A stretch of 34,092 nucleotides of DNA from an uncultured Planctomycetaceae bacterium (GTDB taxonomy: Bacteria; Planctomycetota; Planctomycetia; Planctomycetales; Planctomycetaceae): positions 1-34,092 of the forward strand of contig CAIQIE010000102.1 in the NCBI GenBank assembly GCA_903871805.1, in the 5' to 3' direction. Each line of letters starts with the position of its first letter. The first letter of the stretch is position 1. The position numbers and the translations under genes were made by a program. Below the pieces are notes generated by a model. That model worked only from the letters and a program-made list of their open reading frames with translations, ran no database searches and was not told the origin of the DNA. Below, piece by piece: positions 19,248-28,716 of this stretch.

Positions 19248-20261
19248 TCAGTTCCTCCACAGGGACACAGTGTTGTAAAACTGCCCCTGTTCGTCCTGCA
19301 GCAACTGGTCTCGTTCTGCAGGCTGCAGCAGTCCGGGCCTGTCGTAGCGGTGCACGGCAAGGGTCCGCAGTGAGGCGGCTTTTAGCAATGCCGCGTCGAA
19401 TGCTGCTCCGGGCAAAGCCGATGCCAGCGACGATCGCAGCGCGATAATGTCCACCATGTCGCCAGACTCAACCCGTGGATTGACCTGACGCAGTGCCGAC
19501 ATCAGCAGCTCCTGCGGATCAGTGGCAGCCTCGGTTGTGCTTTCCGACGGTTCCGACACCGGCAGCTGTTCGAGCATTGGCGACAGGTCCGGCTCCGCAG
19601 CACCCGGGAGACCGGACTGCGAATTTTGTTGCAGCTCCAATTTCGGTTGCAGTTCCAGGTCCGTTTGAACTTCCGGTTCCAGCAATCGCAGTTCCTGGTG
19701 AGCACAGAGCACCGCAGCTTCCAGCGCGTCCCGTTCTGAAAGTCCGAGCACCTGAGCGACTTTCCGGATGGCGTCGCGGAGGTAATCGGAGGGTGCCGGC
19801 CTGCGGCTGCCAAACTTTGGCTTCGGCGCTCGGCCTGTCCCGATAAATGGGGGATGCTGGGACAGTGCCCCTTCCTGAAGCAGGTCGTCGAATAGCTTTT
19901 CCCGCACCTGCTTTGACAGCCCCTCAAACGCTTTCCCTTTAATCACCTTCAACGCATCTGTTTTGGTGACGGGTGCCCCCTGCAGCTTACTGAGAATCAA
20001 ACTTCTGGCAAATTCCAGGGGCGAACGGACCCAGAACTGTGCTTTGTTTCGAACCTTCGGGTATTCGTAAAGCCTGCCAGCCGTGACCTCTTCCACCAGC
20101 AAAGACTCGGCCACTTCAGGCCGCACCCGCAGAGACTTTGGCATGTCACGCACAATTTGCGCGACGCTTCGCGGCCCATCGCTCAGCTGCAGAATTCGTC
20201 GAATCAGCTCGACAAGTTCGGTGTTGTCAGCTGCTGGCAAAACGGAAGAACTACCGGACAT
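19248..20261 (-). CDS. Probable tandem winged-helix protein of the nuclease-translocase cassette
   Basis: A 337-residue protein I do not recognise as a named family. Residues about 13-75 (ELVELIRRILQLSDGPRSVA through GRLYEYP) and about 80-145 (EFARSLILSKLQGAPVTKTDA through GALSQHPPFIG) each look like a winged-helix unit with a terminal beta-wing. A third helical stretch follows (158-195), then an acidic Gln/Leu/Glu-rich linker with near repeats (QTDLELQPKLELQQ), and a C-terminal helical/beta region ending in VSLW. ATG 20261 has AAGGGA 6-7 bases upstream; 55 further residues are open to 20426 but look non-coding. First gene of the three-gene cassette, so a DNA-recognition or autoregulatory subunit is plausible (inference). 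Confidence 0.75.
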   Translation of the reverse strand: MSGSSSVLPAADNTELVELIRRILQLSDGPRSVAQIVRDMPKSLRVRPEVAESLLVEEVTAGRLYEYPKVRNKAQFWVRSPLEFARSLILSKLQGAPVTKTDALKVIKGKAFEGLSKQVREKLFDDLLQEGALSQHPPFIGTGRAPKPKFGSRRPAPSDYLRDAIRKVAQVLGLSERDALEAAVLCAHQELRLLEPEVQTDLELQPKLELQQNSQSGLPGAAEPDLSPMLEQLPVSEPSESTTEAATDPQELLMSALRQVNPRVESGDMVDIIALRSSLASALPGAAFDAALLKAASLRTLAVHRYDRPGLLQPAERDQLLQDEQGQFYNTVSLWRN

Positions 20262-20457
20262 CACTATTCCCTTTGCAAAATCCTGTGTGGCACCACGCCG
20301 TAAGACGTCCTTCGCTGAAAGCCCTGAATCTTTAAACCGTGTGGGATCACCCTGGGGCCGACTGCATACAACACGTATCGTCGCAGGCTGTGCCGCAGAT
20401 GTCACCTCAGCGACCATTTCTCGCATAAGTCAACACGGCCGTGTGCTTTTTTTCGAA

Positions 20458-21651
20458 CTATTTCAGCAGGACTTCGAGGATCGAAAAGTCATCCAGAAAA
20501 GGTTTCCCACCCTGGATGCGACGACCAAGGGCCTGAATTCTGTCGAGGGCATTTTCGCCAAGCGCTAATGGCTGGGACATGGCCTCAATAAATTCGGAAT
20601 AGGGCCACATGTTGCCGTCCGGCATGTGCAGCTCACAGACGCCGTCGCTGTAAAGATACAGAGTTGAACCAGGTTCGATGGTGACAGTTTCGCCTGGATA
20701 CGGAAAGTCTTCCATCATCCCGTTGACGGGACCATTACTTTCCAGTTGCCGGCATGTCGTGGGACCACCCTCTGGCGGCTGCGAGATCAGCAGGGCCGCC
20801 GGATGGCCTGCGCCTGCATAGTTCAGGACTCGAGTGATCCGGTTGTAAACACCGTACCAGATCGTGAAGTACATGTTATTGTGCTGTTCCATCAGGAACG
20901 CGTTGTTGAGGGCGGAGATGACTTCACCAGCATCACGGAAATTGCAGCCCGGAAGGCTTTGAGCACGCAGCACGTTCATGGCCGACACGGACAGCAGAGC
21001 GGACTTGACGCCATGTCCGCAAACGTCCAGCAGGTAGCAGGCAAAATTGTCCCCATCAACCCAGTGATAACCGAAAGAGTCACCGCCGAGGAACGCGGAA
21101 GGAACAAACCGCCAGTCGGTCACAACGTCATCAGTCTGGATCCGTTTTGGCAGCAGCGAAATGACGTACTTCTCTGCCTGAGCCACGTCTTCTGCAAGTG
21201 CCTGCTGGCTTTCACGAAGTTGTCGAAACGCTTCGTCTCGCTGCAGCAGATGAATGTAACCCAGCGAATGGTGACGAATGCGCGCGACCAGTTCGACACG
21301 ATCCGGAAGTTTGACAAGGTAATCGCTGGCGCCCAGACCGAACGCTTTGGCCTTGGTGATAGGCTCTTCCTTTGACGAAAGCACAATCAGCGGAACGTCC
21401 CGCGTGGAACTGTTCGCGCGGAAGAACTTCACCAGCAGCAAACCGTCAAGTTCCGGCATCACCAGATCCTGCAGGATCACTGTGGGTGAGATTTCTCTGG
21501 CTGTGGTGAGGGCCTGAGTCGGATCTGAGCAGTAGAAGAAATCGATGTCCGTTTCGGACGCCAGCATGCGGCGAACGGCCTCCGCGACGATCTGCTGATC
21601 ATCAATCAGCAGCACGCGGATCCTGCTGTCATTGGTTGGTGTCTCTGACAT
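20458..21651 (-). CDS. Response regulator with SpoIIE/PP2C-type serine phosphatase output (RsbU/HsbR-like)
   Basis: The 397-residue protein has an N-terminal receiver (about 10-130; acidic pair Asp17-Asp18, phosphoacceptor Asp62 in LQDLVMP, Lys in YLVKLPD), a coiled linker (about 135-175, ending in SLLPKRI) and a PP2C-SIG phosphatase domain (about 180-397). The metal-binding acidic motifs GGDSFG, DVCGHG, YSDGV and DDFS are all present, so it should be active. Such proteins dephosphorylate a STAS anti-sigma-antagonist in partner-switching systems. ATG 21651 was chosen because the receiver starts right after it; 19 extra residues are open upstream. It is divergent from the chemosensory operon, whose first product carries a STAS domain and an Hpt domain. 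That makes phospho-input from CheA or the Hpt protein likely. Confidence 0.92.
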   Translation of the reverse strand: MSETPTNDSRIRVLLIDDQQIVAEAVRRMLASETDIDFFYCSDPTQALTTAREISPTVILQDLVMPELDGLLLVKFFRANSSTRDVPLIVLSSKEEPITKAKAFGLGASDYLVKLPDRVELVARIRHHSLGYIHLLQRDEAFRQLRESQQALAEDVAQAEKYVISLLPKRIQTDDVVTDWRFVPSAFLGGDSFGYHWVDGDNFACYLLDVCGHGVKSALLSVSAMNVLRAQSLPGCNFRDAGEVISALNNAFLMEQHNNMYFTIWYGVYNRITRVLNYAGAGHPAALLISQPPEGGPTTCRQLESNGPVNGMMEDFPYPGETVTIEPGSTLYLYSDGVCELHMPDGNMWPYSEFIEAMSQPLALGENALDRIQALGRRIQGGKPFLDDFSILEVLLK

Positions 21652-22055
21652 TCGTGGCACCCGTTGCAAAAGCCCCTGATCACACACGCTGGAAAAACGC
21701 GATCGCAATAACCCACCGGCGGAAAGGTCTCGCTATGCGACTGGCGAACGCCTGCGCCAGAAAAAGTCCAGACAGCAATGTCTTAACAGCGTTATTTGAA
21801 GTTCCGCAGCAAGATCGCTGACATTCCGAATGAATGGGGAGCCGGGCTTTCCCGAAGCTGACGATTGCAGTGATTAAAACATCTTTAACGCCACTGTCGA
21901 CACCAGCGAATGATCAGAGGCACAGAGCTATACCGGGGATATTCTATGCTTCCGCCTGTTATTCGCAGGCTACCCATTTGCTCCGCACTTCTTCGGTAGT
22001 ATATTCGAGTTTGCATTAGATGCAAGAAAATTGCAGTTCGGAATCGAGGCGGGGC
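21652..22055. other. Divergent promoter region of the chemosensory locus
   Basis: About 400 bases between the leftward phosphatase gene and the rightward Hpt-STAS gene, without a supportable gene. Promoters for both directions should lie here. The segment before 22056 is AT-richer than its neighbours (around 21995-22030), as expected for a promoter, but I could not assign a sigma-factor consensus. Confidence 0.5.
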
Positions 22056-22814
22056 ATGAGCAGCGAAATCTTTAACGATGAGTCAATGCTGGAGATTTTC
22101 CGGGCCGAGGTGGAAACTCATTCCGAAGCATTGACGGCCGGGCTGCTGGCCCTCGAACGCGACCCCCGCGACACCTCCCGCGTCGACGAAATGATGCGAG
22201 CCGCGCATTCGATCAAAGGCGCCGGTCGAATTCTGGGGATTGATCCGGCAGTGCGTGTCTCTCACGTGATGGAGGACTGTTTTGTCGCGGCCCAGGAAGG
22301 TCGGCTGACACTGCGTCCGGATCATGTGGATGTCCTGCTTCGCGGGGTGGACATGCTGATCCGCCTGAAAAACAACACAAAGGGCTCCGTAGACTGGTCG
22401 CAGTTCAACCAGGAAATTGATCCACTTGTGGTGGAATTGGCAGCCGTGCTTTCGGGAAAAGCACCTGAGCTGGCGGCAAGTCCCGTAGCGGTGCCTCAGG
22501 CGTTAAAGGTCCCGGCGCCCGCACCCTCAATCGTCGAACCGGACGTGATCATTGCGCTCCCAGCGATGCTGGACGCCGCGGGTGCAGAAGCCGTTCGCCG
22601 ACAGTTCATCGAAAGCCTCGATTCGCACTCTCGGGTGATACGCTTTGATCTGTCGTTAACGCGGGATCTGGATGCTGTGGGGCTGGCACTGCTGGCTGCT
22701 GTGCCAGCCTGCGTGACAGGAACTGCAACTCGAGTGGAAGTAGTTGGGGCAAATGCGGATCTGCAGTTGGTGCTGCAGGTCACCGGGGTTGAGCAACTGT
22801 ATTCGGTCGGATAG
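22056..22814 (+). CDS. Hpt-STAS fusion protein
   Basis: The 252-residue protein joins a histidine phosphotransfer domain (about 5-115, phosphorylatable His51 in AAHSIKGAGRI) to a C-terminal STAS-like domain (about 165-252). A Pro/Ala-rich linker lies between. In the STAS domain the usual serine phosphosite motif (DSSGL in anti-sigma antagonists) reads D206-A207-V208-G209-L, so the serine is missing. The domain may therefore be controlled through the Hpt phosphate rather than by a serine kinase. ATG 22056 has GAGGCGGGG just upstream; an earlier ATG at 22020 lacks a ribosome site. The gene overlaps the cheA frame start (TAGTG). It leads the operon and faces the REC-PP2C phosphatase gene. Confidence 0.9.
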   Translation: MSSEIFNDESMLEIFRAEVETHSEALTAGLLALERDPRDTSRVDEMMRAAHSIKGAGRILGIDPAVRVSHVMEDCFVAAQEGRLTLRPDHVDVLLRGVDMLIRLKNNTKGSVDWSQFNQEIDPLVVELAAVLSGKAPELAASPVAVPQALKVPAPAPSIVEPDVIIALPAMLDAAGAEAVRRQFIESLDSHSRVIRFDLSLTRDLDAVGLALLAAVPACVTGTATRVEVVGANADLQLVLQVTGVEQLYSVG

Positions 22815-25800
22815 TGCGAACGATGTCAAGCTCCATGAATGATCGCCTGCAGGACTTTATCGTGGATGCCCGTGAGCATCTGAGCACGATTGAGACGTCG
22901 TTGCTGTCGCTGGAACGCCAACCCGGTGCCGTGGAACACTCCGCCTGTGTGGATCGTTGTTTTCGGGCGATGCATTCCATCAAGGGCGATGCCGGATTTC
23001 TCGGACTCACCCCCATTCACACGCTGGCCCACGCTATAGAGACCCTGCTGGAACAAATGCGTGAACGGGCGCCGCAGCCAGTGCTCGAAGCGATGCTCGC
23101 GGCTCGAGATCGCCTGGCCGTCCTGGTAGACGACGTGCCCAACAGCGGGCAGATTGACATCTCAGACTGCCTTGAACGACTACAGACTCTGCAGCAGGAA
23201 CATTCGCCAGGCAATGTGGCTCTGGAATTTGATCTGGCAGAACTGACAAAGCATTTCCCCACCGGCCTTGTTTCCTTCTTTCGTCGTGTGATCGGCGAAG
23301 GCACGATTATCGAGCGACAGATTGACGTCGGCACCTGCCAGTTGCGAGAATGCCTGCCGACGGGAAAACTTCGCTGGATGGTGCTGCTGAACACGTCACG
23401 ATCCAGGGCAGAACTGCTCAGTCGACTCGGGCTTGCTCCGGCTTCGTCGGACGACCGCACCGCGAAATTGGAAATCAATTTATCGGCCCGGTCCGGCACC
23501 ATGGTGGATGTGTTCAGGCGTCTGAATTCCGTGGCGCCGATTGCGTCCGGAAGTCTGACGTTTCCCGCGACCAGTCTCCGACAATCACTGCCTGTCGGTC
23601 CGCTTGTGTGGAATGGCTATTGCCTGACCCACTTGTCATCGCCGGAAATTCTGCGTCAGAGTGGTCTGTCTTTTGAAACTCCCGCAGTGAATGTTTCACA
23701 ACCTCGGGCTGCCGATGTCCAGTTGCCATCCGTTCACTCAGCTCCTTCGCAGGCAGCAAAAACCGCCGCGATGTCTGTGACTGACGATCCCGGTCGAAAC
23801 AGACCGGCGACGACTTCAGAAACCGACAAGCCCAATACTCTGCGCATTCAGATTGAACTTCTGGACAGGTTAATGACACTGGTGGGCGAACTCACGCTGG
23901 TGCGCAACCAGTCACTGATTGCCTTTGCCAAAGAAGACGGTCCGCAAAGAGCCATCATTCAGCGGCTGAATTCCGTCACTTCAGAATTGCAGGATGCCAC
24001 TCTGCGAGCACGCATGCAGCCTGTGGGAAATCTGTTCAATAAATTTCCCCGGATGATTCGTGACCTTGCCCGTCAGCTGGGCAAGCAGGTCGAAATAGAC
24101 CTGCACGGGCGGGAGGTCGAGCTGGACAAGACCATTCTGGAGCAGCTCAGTGATCCCCTGACACATCTGATTCGAAACAGCGTCGACCATGGGATAGAGC
24201 TGCCGGACGAGCGTCTGGCCAAAGGCAAGTCGGCCACTGGCAGTATCACCCTGATAGCGACTCACGAAGACGGTCAGGTGCGTATTGAAATCCGTGACGA
24301 CGGGCGAGGGATCGATTCCGAAGCTGTCCGTCAGAAAGCGATTTCGCTGCGACTGAAAACAGAAGCCGAACTGGAACGAATGACGCCGCGTGAACTGTTC
24401 GGACTGATCCTTCTGCCCGGATTTTCGACAGCCAAAAAAGTTACGGAGGTTTCAGGACGTGGCGTGGGCATGGATGTTGTCAAAACCAACATCGAGCAAC
24501 TGGAAGGCACGCTGACGATCGACTCCGTCGTGGGGCATGGCTGTTCCATGGTGCTGCGTCTGCCCCTGACGCTGGCCATCATTCCGTGTCTGATTGTACG
24601 TGTCAACGGGGATCGATTTGCTGTTCCGCAGCGTGAGCTTGAAGAAGTTGTGTGCCTGCACCCCAGTGCCGCCGGGCGAATTGAACAGGCCTATGACACG
24701 GAAGTCTATCGGCTGCGGGATCGGCTCCTGCCTATTGTTCGATTCCAGGACGTCATTGACCGGACTACGCCATTCACCGCGGAAGCCAAAGCGGAAATCC
24801 TGACGTCGCATGCCAGCTCCGCCATTCCGTCCCGAATTGAGTACATCCTGGTGCTGAAAATGGCCGGACGTCGCTTCGGGCTGGTAGTTGACGAAGTTCA
24901 TGGCACCGAAGAGGTCGTGGTCAAACCAATGCACCCCTCAATGAAGCGAGTGGGCATTTTCACGGGTGCCACCATCATGGGCGATGGGCGTGTGGCGCTG
25001 ATTGCGGATGTGGAAGGGATTGTCGAGCATGCCCGGCTGAGTTTCGAGTCGGTCCTGGAAGCCAATCGCAAAGTCACGCAGCGCGATGCGGCTCAACTGC
25101 AGCGTGTGCTGCTGTTTGAGTATGGTCCGGATGAGCAGTTTGCGCTGCCGCTGCTGCAGATTCGCCGCATTGAAATGATCAGCAAAGACCGCATGGAACG
25201 CGTGGGCGACCACGAATACGTCACCGTGGACGGCGTATCGACACGCATTCTGAGACTGGACAGGGTGATCAACGCCTCCACACCGACGGAATCCCTCGAT
25301 TCAACGGCCCGGATGTCCCTGATCCTCCCCAAATTCGTCCCACAGCCCATGGGCCTTCTGGTTTCTCGAATTGTCGACACAGAATCCCTGTCCATCGAGT
25401 TGCAGGCACATCCGGAACAAAATCAAAGCATCCTCGGATCGGCGGTGGTGCGAAACCGGCTGACACTGTTTCTGGACATGCATCGACTGACCCGCAATCT
25501 GTTCGGTTCCGAAATGGCTCAGGCCCCCGAGCAGGTCAGTGCGAAGCGGCCGAAGCGACTGCTGCTGATTGATGACACGGCCTTCTTTCGTGAGATTGTC
25601 AAACGGTACCTCGCCGCCGAAGGACACGATGTGGTCACCGCGATTCATGGTGAAGATGGCCTGGCGAAACTCGGGGCCACGCAGGGATTTGATCTGATCG
25701 TCTCCGACATCGAGATGCCAGTCATGGACGGCTGGGAATTTGCCCGAGAGGCCCGTCGGCGGGGGATCAGCACGCCGATACTGGCCCTGACATCACTGAG

Positions 25801-25924
25801 CGGGACGCACTATGAAGCCAAAGCAAAGGACTGCGGCTTCGATGGATTTGAGGTCAAACTGGATCATGACCGTCTGGTGCGCAAGGTGGCGCAGTTGCTG
25901 GCCACACTTGATCTGTCAACTTAG
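22814..25924 (+). CDS. cheA: Hybrid chemosensory histidine kinase CheA with two CheW-like domains and a receiver
   Basis: About 1036 residues. Domains in order: Hpt/P1 (about 8-115, His54 in RAMHSIKGDAG), a divergent P2-like region (130-320), P3 dimerisation (340-405), and P4 ATPase (405-580, N-box Asn455 in LIRNSVDHGIE, then DDGRGID and GRGVGMDVV). Two CheW/P5-like domains follow (about 582-745 and 760-895), then a C-terminal receiver (912-1033, Asp965 in IVSDIEMP). It autophosphorylates on His and passes phosphate to receivers, coupled to the MCP by CheW. A hybrid CheA with its own REC is typical of Wsp- or Frz-like systems rather than flagellar taxis. The start is uncertain: GTG 22814 overlaps the upstream stop; ATG 22823 and 22835 are alternatives. 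Confidence 0.95.
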   Translation: MRTMSSSMNDRLQDFIVDAREHLSTIETSLLSLERQPGAVEHSACVDRCFRAMHSIKGDAGFLGLTPIHTLAHAIETLLEQMRERAPQPVLEAMLAARDRLAVLVDDVPNSGQIDISDCLERLQTLQQEHSPGNVALEFDLAELTKHFPTGLVSFFRRVIGEGTIIERQIDVGTCQLRECLPTGKLRWMVLLNTSRSRAELLSRLGLAPASSDDRTAKLEINLSARSGTMVDVFRRLNSVAPIASGSLTFPATSLRQSLPVGPLVWNGYCLTHLSSPEILRQSGLSFETPAVNVSQPRAADVQLPSVHSAPSQAAKTAAMSVTDDPGRNRPATTSETDKPNTLRIQIELLDRLMTLVGELTLVRNQSLIAFAKEDGPQRAIIQRLNSVTSELQDATLRARMQPVGNLFNKFPRMIRDLARQLGKQVEIDLHGREVELDKTILEQLSDPLTHLIRNSVDHGIELPDERLAKGKSATGSITLIATHEDGQVRIEIRDDGRGIDSEAVRQKAISLRLKTEAELERMTPRELFGLILLPGFSTAKKVTEVSGRGVGMDVVKTNIEQLEGTLTIDSVVGHGCSMVLRLPLTLAIIPCLIVRVNGDRFAVPQRELEEVVCLHPSAAGRIEQAYDTEVYRLRDRLLPIVRFQDVIDRTTPFTAEAKAEILTSHASSAIPSRIEYILVLKMAGRRFGLVVDEVHGTEEVVVKPMHPSMKRVGIFTGATIMGDGRVALIADVEGIVEHARLSFESVLEANRKVTQRDAAQLQRVLLFEYGPDEQFALPLLQIRRIEMISKDRMERVGDHEYVTVDGVSTRILRLDRVINASTPTESLDSTARMSLILPKFVPQPMGLLVSRIVDTESLSIELQAHPEQNQSILGSAVVRNRLTLFLDMHRLTRNLFGSEMAQAPEQVSAKRPKRLLLIDDTAFFREIVKRYLAAEGHDVVTAIHGEDGLAKLGATQGFDLIVSDIEMPVMDGWEFAREARRRGISTPILALTSLSGTHYEAKAKDCGFDGFEVKLDHDRLVRKVAQLLATLDLST

Positions 25925-25953
25925 CCTGATCTGTCTGCTTAGAGAGTCGTTCT

Positions 25954-26427
25954 GTGGAAGAGCCGCGTTTATTCTGTACGTTCCGTGTGGACGATCGTCT
26001 GTTCGGCGTGGATATTCTCGACGTCAGGGAAGTCACCACCGAAACCACGTGTACGCGCATCGCGCATGCCCCTGCCGAAGTGCTCGGGCTTGTGAACATC
26101 CGCGGACACATTTTTCTTGTCCTTGATCTGCGTCGCCTGCTCGGTATGCCGGAATCTACGGTGACTGGCAACAGCCGCCTCGTCCTGTTCAAGCCATCCG
26201 TGGGAAGTGCCTTTGGTGTGGTCGTGGATGAAATTGCCGACATTCAGACGGTCGGATCCGATCGGATCGAAGCGTACTCCCGCCACGATCGGGACCTTGC
26301 TGTCGCGAATGTTCGACGTGTCGATTTGATTGATGCGGTGTGCAGGCTGCACGACGAATTGATGGTGGTCCTGAATCCTCGAAAATTTCTGCCCGTGATT
26401 GAACAGCACCTGGCTGCTCGTGCCTGA
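25954..26427 (+). CDS. cheW: CheW coupling protein
   Basis: A 157-residue single-domain CheW. It shows the family's paired SH3-like pattern: FRVDDRLFGVDILDVREVTT near the start, VLGLVNIRGHIFLVLDLRRL (about 44-63) and AFGVVVDEIADIQTV (about 86-100). It physically links the MCP tip to CheA. The start is GTG 25954, with GAGAG upstream; it begins 30 bases after the cheA stop, in the same operon. Typical length, nothing missing. Confidence 0.94.
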   Translation: MEEPRLFCTFRVDDRLFGVDILDVREVTTETTCTRIAHAPAEVLGLVNIRGHIFLVLDLRRLLGMPESTVTGNSRLVLFKPSVGSAFGVVVDEIADIQTVGSDRIEAYSRHDRDLAVANVRRVDLIDAVCRLHDELMVVLNPRKFLPVIEQHLAARA

Positions 26428-26472
26428 TCCCTTTTTTCTTGTCTTTGGAACACTTTTCTCACAGGTATCGCC

Positions 26473-28716
26473 GTGAAAAATCTCAAACTCGCCCACAAAA
26501 TGCTGGTGCTCACCCTGATCCTGATGGTTTCGCTGCTGGTGGTGGCCTGGGTTGCAGTGGATCGCCTTTCGGTCGTCAATGCCGAAATTCAGCAGCTCGT
26601 GAATCAGACGATGAAAAAGGGCGAAACCCTCGGAAAGCTGCAGATCGACTTTCTTTCCAGCGTGCGGGCTCAGAAAAACTCGATCATGTCGCCCGACGAC
26701 GAATCCTCAAAAATTAATGCAGAGAGTTCTCAGGCCGCCATGCGGTCCGCGGAATCCCGCATGGAAGAACTTTCTCAGCAGCTTTCACGCACTCAGGATG
26801 ATGGTCAGTCTGCCGAACTGGATAAACTCGGGAAAGCGATGGAAGACTATGCGAGGCTGAATGACGAAGCCCTCAAGCTCTCCGTCGAGAACACGAACGT
26901 GAAGGCGCGGGTACTACTATCCGGCGACATTCAGCGGCAGACCGACATGCTGGCAGCCAGATTCCAGTACTGGATTGATCAGGTGGCAGCGAAGCCTGAA
27001 CCGAAAACCGAAGACCTGCAACGCATGCAGGCAATCGCGCAGCTTCTGGGCGTCACTCTGGAAATTACTCCAAATGTACTTGCCCACATCGAGTCATCCA
27101 CGTCTGATGAAATGACCGGCCAGGAAACCAAACTGGCATCGATGCTCGAACAAATCCTCGGAGGACTCGACAAGGCCTCCGGCGGAGATCCGGCGGGACA
27201 GATTGAGGCCCGATCCACACTGGCAGAAATGAAGAGCACCATTGCCAGACTGACACAGTTGTCGCGTCTTGACACCAACAACAAATCCACAACCATTTCA
27301 CTCACAACAGCAAAAGCAGCGGGTGACGAGGTGACGAAGTGCGTTGAGTCCCTGGATAAGCTGTTCGACGCGGAAGCGGTCGCCGGCACGACACGGAGTG
27401 AAGCTGCCTACGGGGCCGCCCGCTGGGGGATCATCAGTGTTTCGCTGTTCAGCATCGCGGTGGTTGCCGGTATCGCCTGGCTCGTAACACGTTCCGTCAC
27501 GATTCCCGTGTTGGAAGTTCGTAATATGGCGCAGTCCATGGCGAACGGGGACCTGCGCAATCGAATACAGCTTCAGCAGCAGGATGAAGTCGGTGAACTG
27601 TCCGCGGCCACAAACATGCTGGCAGATTCTTTGACGCGCATTGTCACTGAGATTCAGAAAGTTTCTGAAGGTCTCGGTGTCTCGGCGTCCGACCTCACCG
27701 GGGTTTCGAACCAGCTGCTTTCGCAGAGTGAAACCGCTTCACTGAAGGCCACGTCCGTTGCCGGTTCGTCAGAGCAGTTGTCGAGCAACATCAATACCAT
27801 GGCAGCCGCTGCGGAAGAAATGAGCGTCAATGTCGCTTCAATCAGCTCTGCCAGCGAAGAGATGAGCATCAATGTGGGCACGATCTCGACCGCAGCCGAA
27901 CAGACGTCAACCAACGTCAGCGTCGTCTCCACGGCCGTCGGCGAAATCTCTGACTCCTTTACTGACGTACTGAACGACGTTCGGGAAGGTTCCCGTGTCG
28001 CCGGAGAAGCCAGCCGGATGGCGGACTCAGCCACCCAGACGATTGAACTGCTCAACCAGTCGGGTGCCGAAATCAGCAAAGTGACCGAAACCATTAAGAT
28101 GATCGCGTTGCAGACCAATCTGCTGGCTCTGAATGCCACGATTGAGGCCACATCAGCCGGAGAAGCGGGGAAAGGCTTCGCCGTGGTGGCCCATGAAATC
28201 AAAGAGCTGGCAAACCAGAGTGCCAAAGCTGCTGAAGACATCGCCCGCAAGATCGAAGGAGTCCAGAAGGATACCCGCCAGGCTGTGCAGGTTATCCAGA
28301 ATGTTTCCCAGATCATCAAAGACATCAATTCTTCTTCCGACCGAATTTCTCTTTCCGTAGAGAAACAGACGCGGTCAGCGACTATGATTTCTCAGAACGT
28401 TGGTGAGGCCAACAAAGGCGTCAGTGACATTGCGCGATCCATTGCCGAAGTGGCCAAGGCGGCCGGCGATATGTCGCGGAATGTTTCAGAGGCTGCTCGT
28501 GGGGCCACGGATGTCTCTCGCAACGTGGCCGAGGCGGCCAGGGCTGCCGGAGGGATTTCCTCCAGTATTCATGGCGTCAGTGAAGCATCTCATTCGACAA
28601 ATAAGTCTGCCACAAAGGTTCATGATTCCGCTGAACAACTTGACCGCATCAGCAGAGACTTACGAAAGCTGGTCGGAAAGTTCAGAGTGAATGCCGAAGA
28701 AGTGACCAACTCATGA
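26473..28716 (+). CDS. Methyl-accepting chemotaxis protein
   Basis: A 747-residue receptor with a transmembrane helix near 10-30, a periplasmic helical sensor region of about 285 residues (four-helix-bundle-like, no recognised ligand motif), a second transmembrane helix near 318-340, HAMP (about 340-395) and a long cytoplasmic coiled coil. The CheA/CheW-binding hairpin tip is clear: [17 protein letters not shown] from residue 543, then [15 protein letters not shown]. Near-regular 14-residue units flank it ([22 protein letters not shown] and related before; [22 protein letters not shown] after). It lacks a C-terminal CheR-docking pentapeptide (ends EEVTNS). The start is GTG 26473 with AGGT upstream. 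The stop overlaps the cheB start (ATGA), a translational coupling. Confidence 0.95.
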   Translation: MKNLKLAHKMLVLTLILMVSLLVVAWVAVDRLSVVNAEIQQLVNQTMKKGETLGKLQIDFLSSVRAQKNSIMSPDDESSKINAESSQAAMRSAESRMEELSQQLSRTQDDGQSAELDKLGKAMEDYARLNDEALKLSVENTNVKARVLLSGDIQRQTDMLAARFQYWIDQVAAKPEPKTEDLQRMQAIAQLLGVTLEITPNVLAHIESSTSDEMTGQETKLASMLEQILGGLDKASGGDPAGQIEARSTLAEMKSTIARLTQLSRLDTNNKSTTISLTTAKAAGDEVTKCVESLDKLFDAEAVAGTTRSEAAYGAARWGIISVSLFSIAVVAGIAWLVTRSVTIPVLEVRNMAQSMANGDLRNRIQLQQQDEVGELSAATNMLADSLTRIVTEIQKVSEGLGVSASDLTGVSNQLLSQSETASLKATSVAGSSEQLSSNINTMAAAAEEMSVNVASISSASEEMSINVGTISTAAEQTSTNVSVVSTAVGEISDSFTDVLNDVREGSRVAGEASRMADSATQTIELLNQSGAEISKVTETIKMIALQTNLLALNATIEATSAGEAGKGFAVVAHEIKELANQSAKAAEDIARKIEGVQKDTRQAVQVIQNVSQIIKDINSSSDRISLSVEKQTRSATMISQNVGEANKGVSDIARSIAEVAKAAGDMSRNVSEAARGATDVSRNVAEAARAAGGISSSIHGVSEASHSTNKSATKVHDSAEQLDRISRDLRKLVGKFRVNAEEVTNS

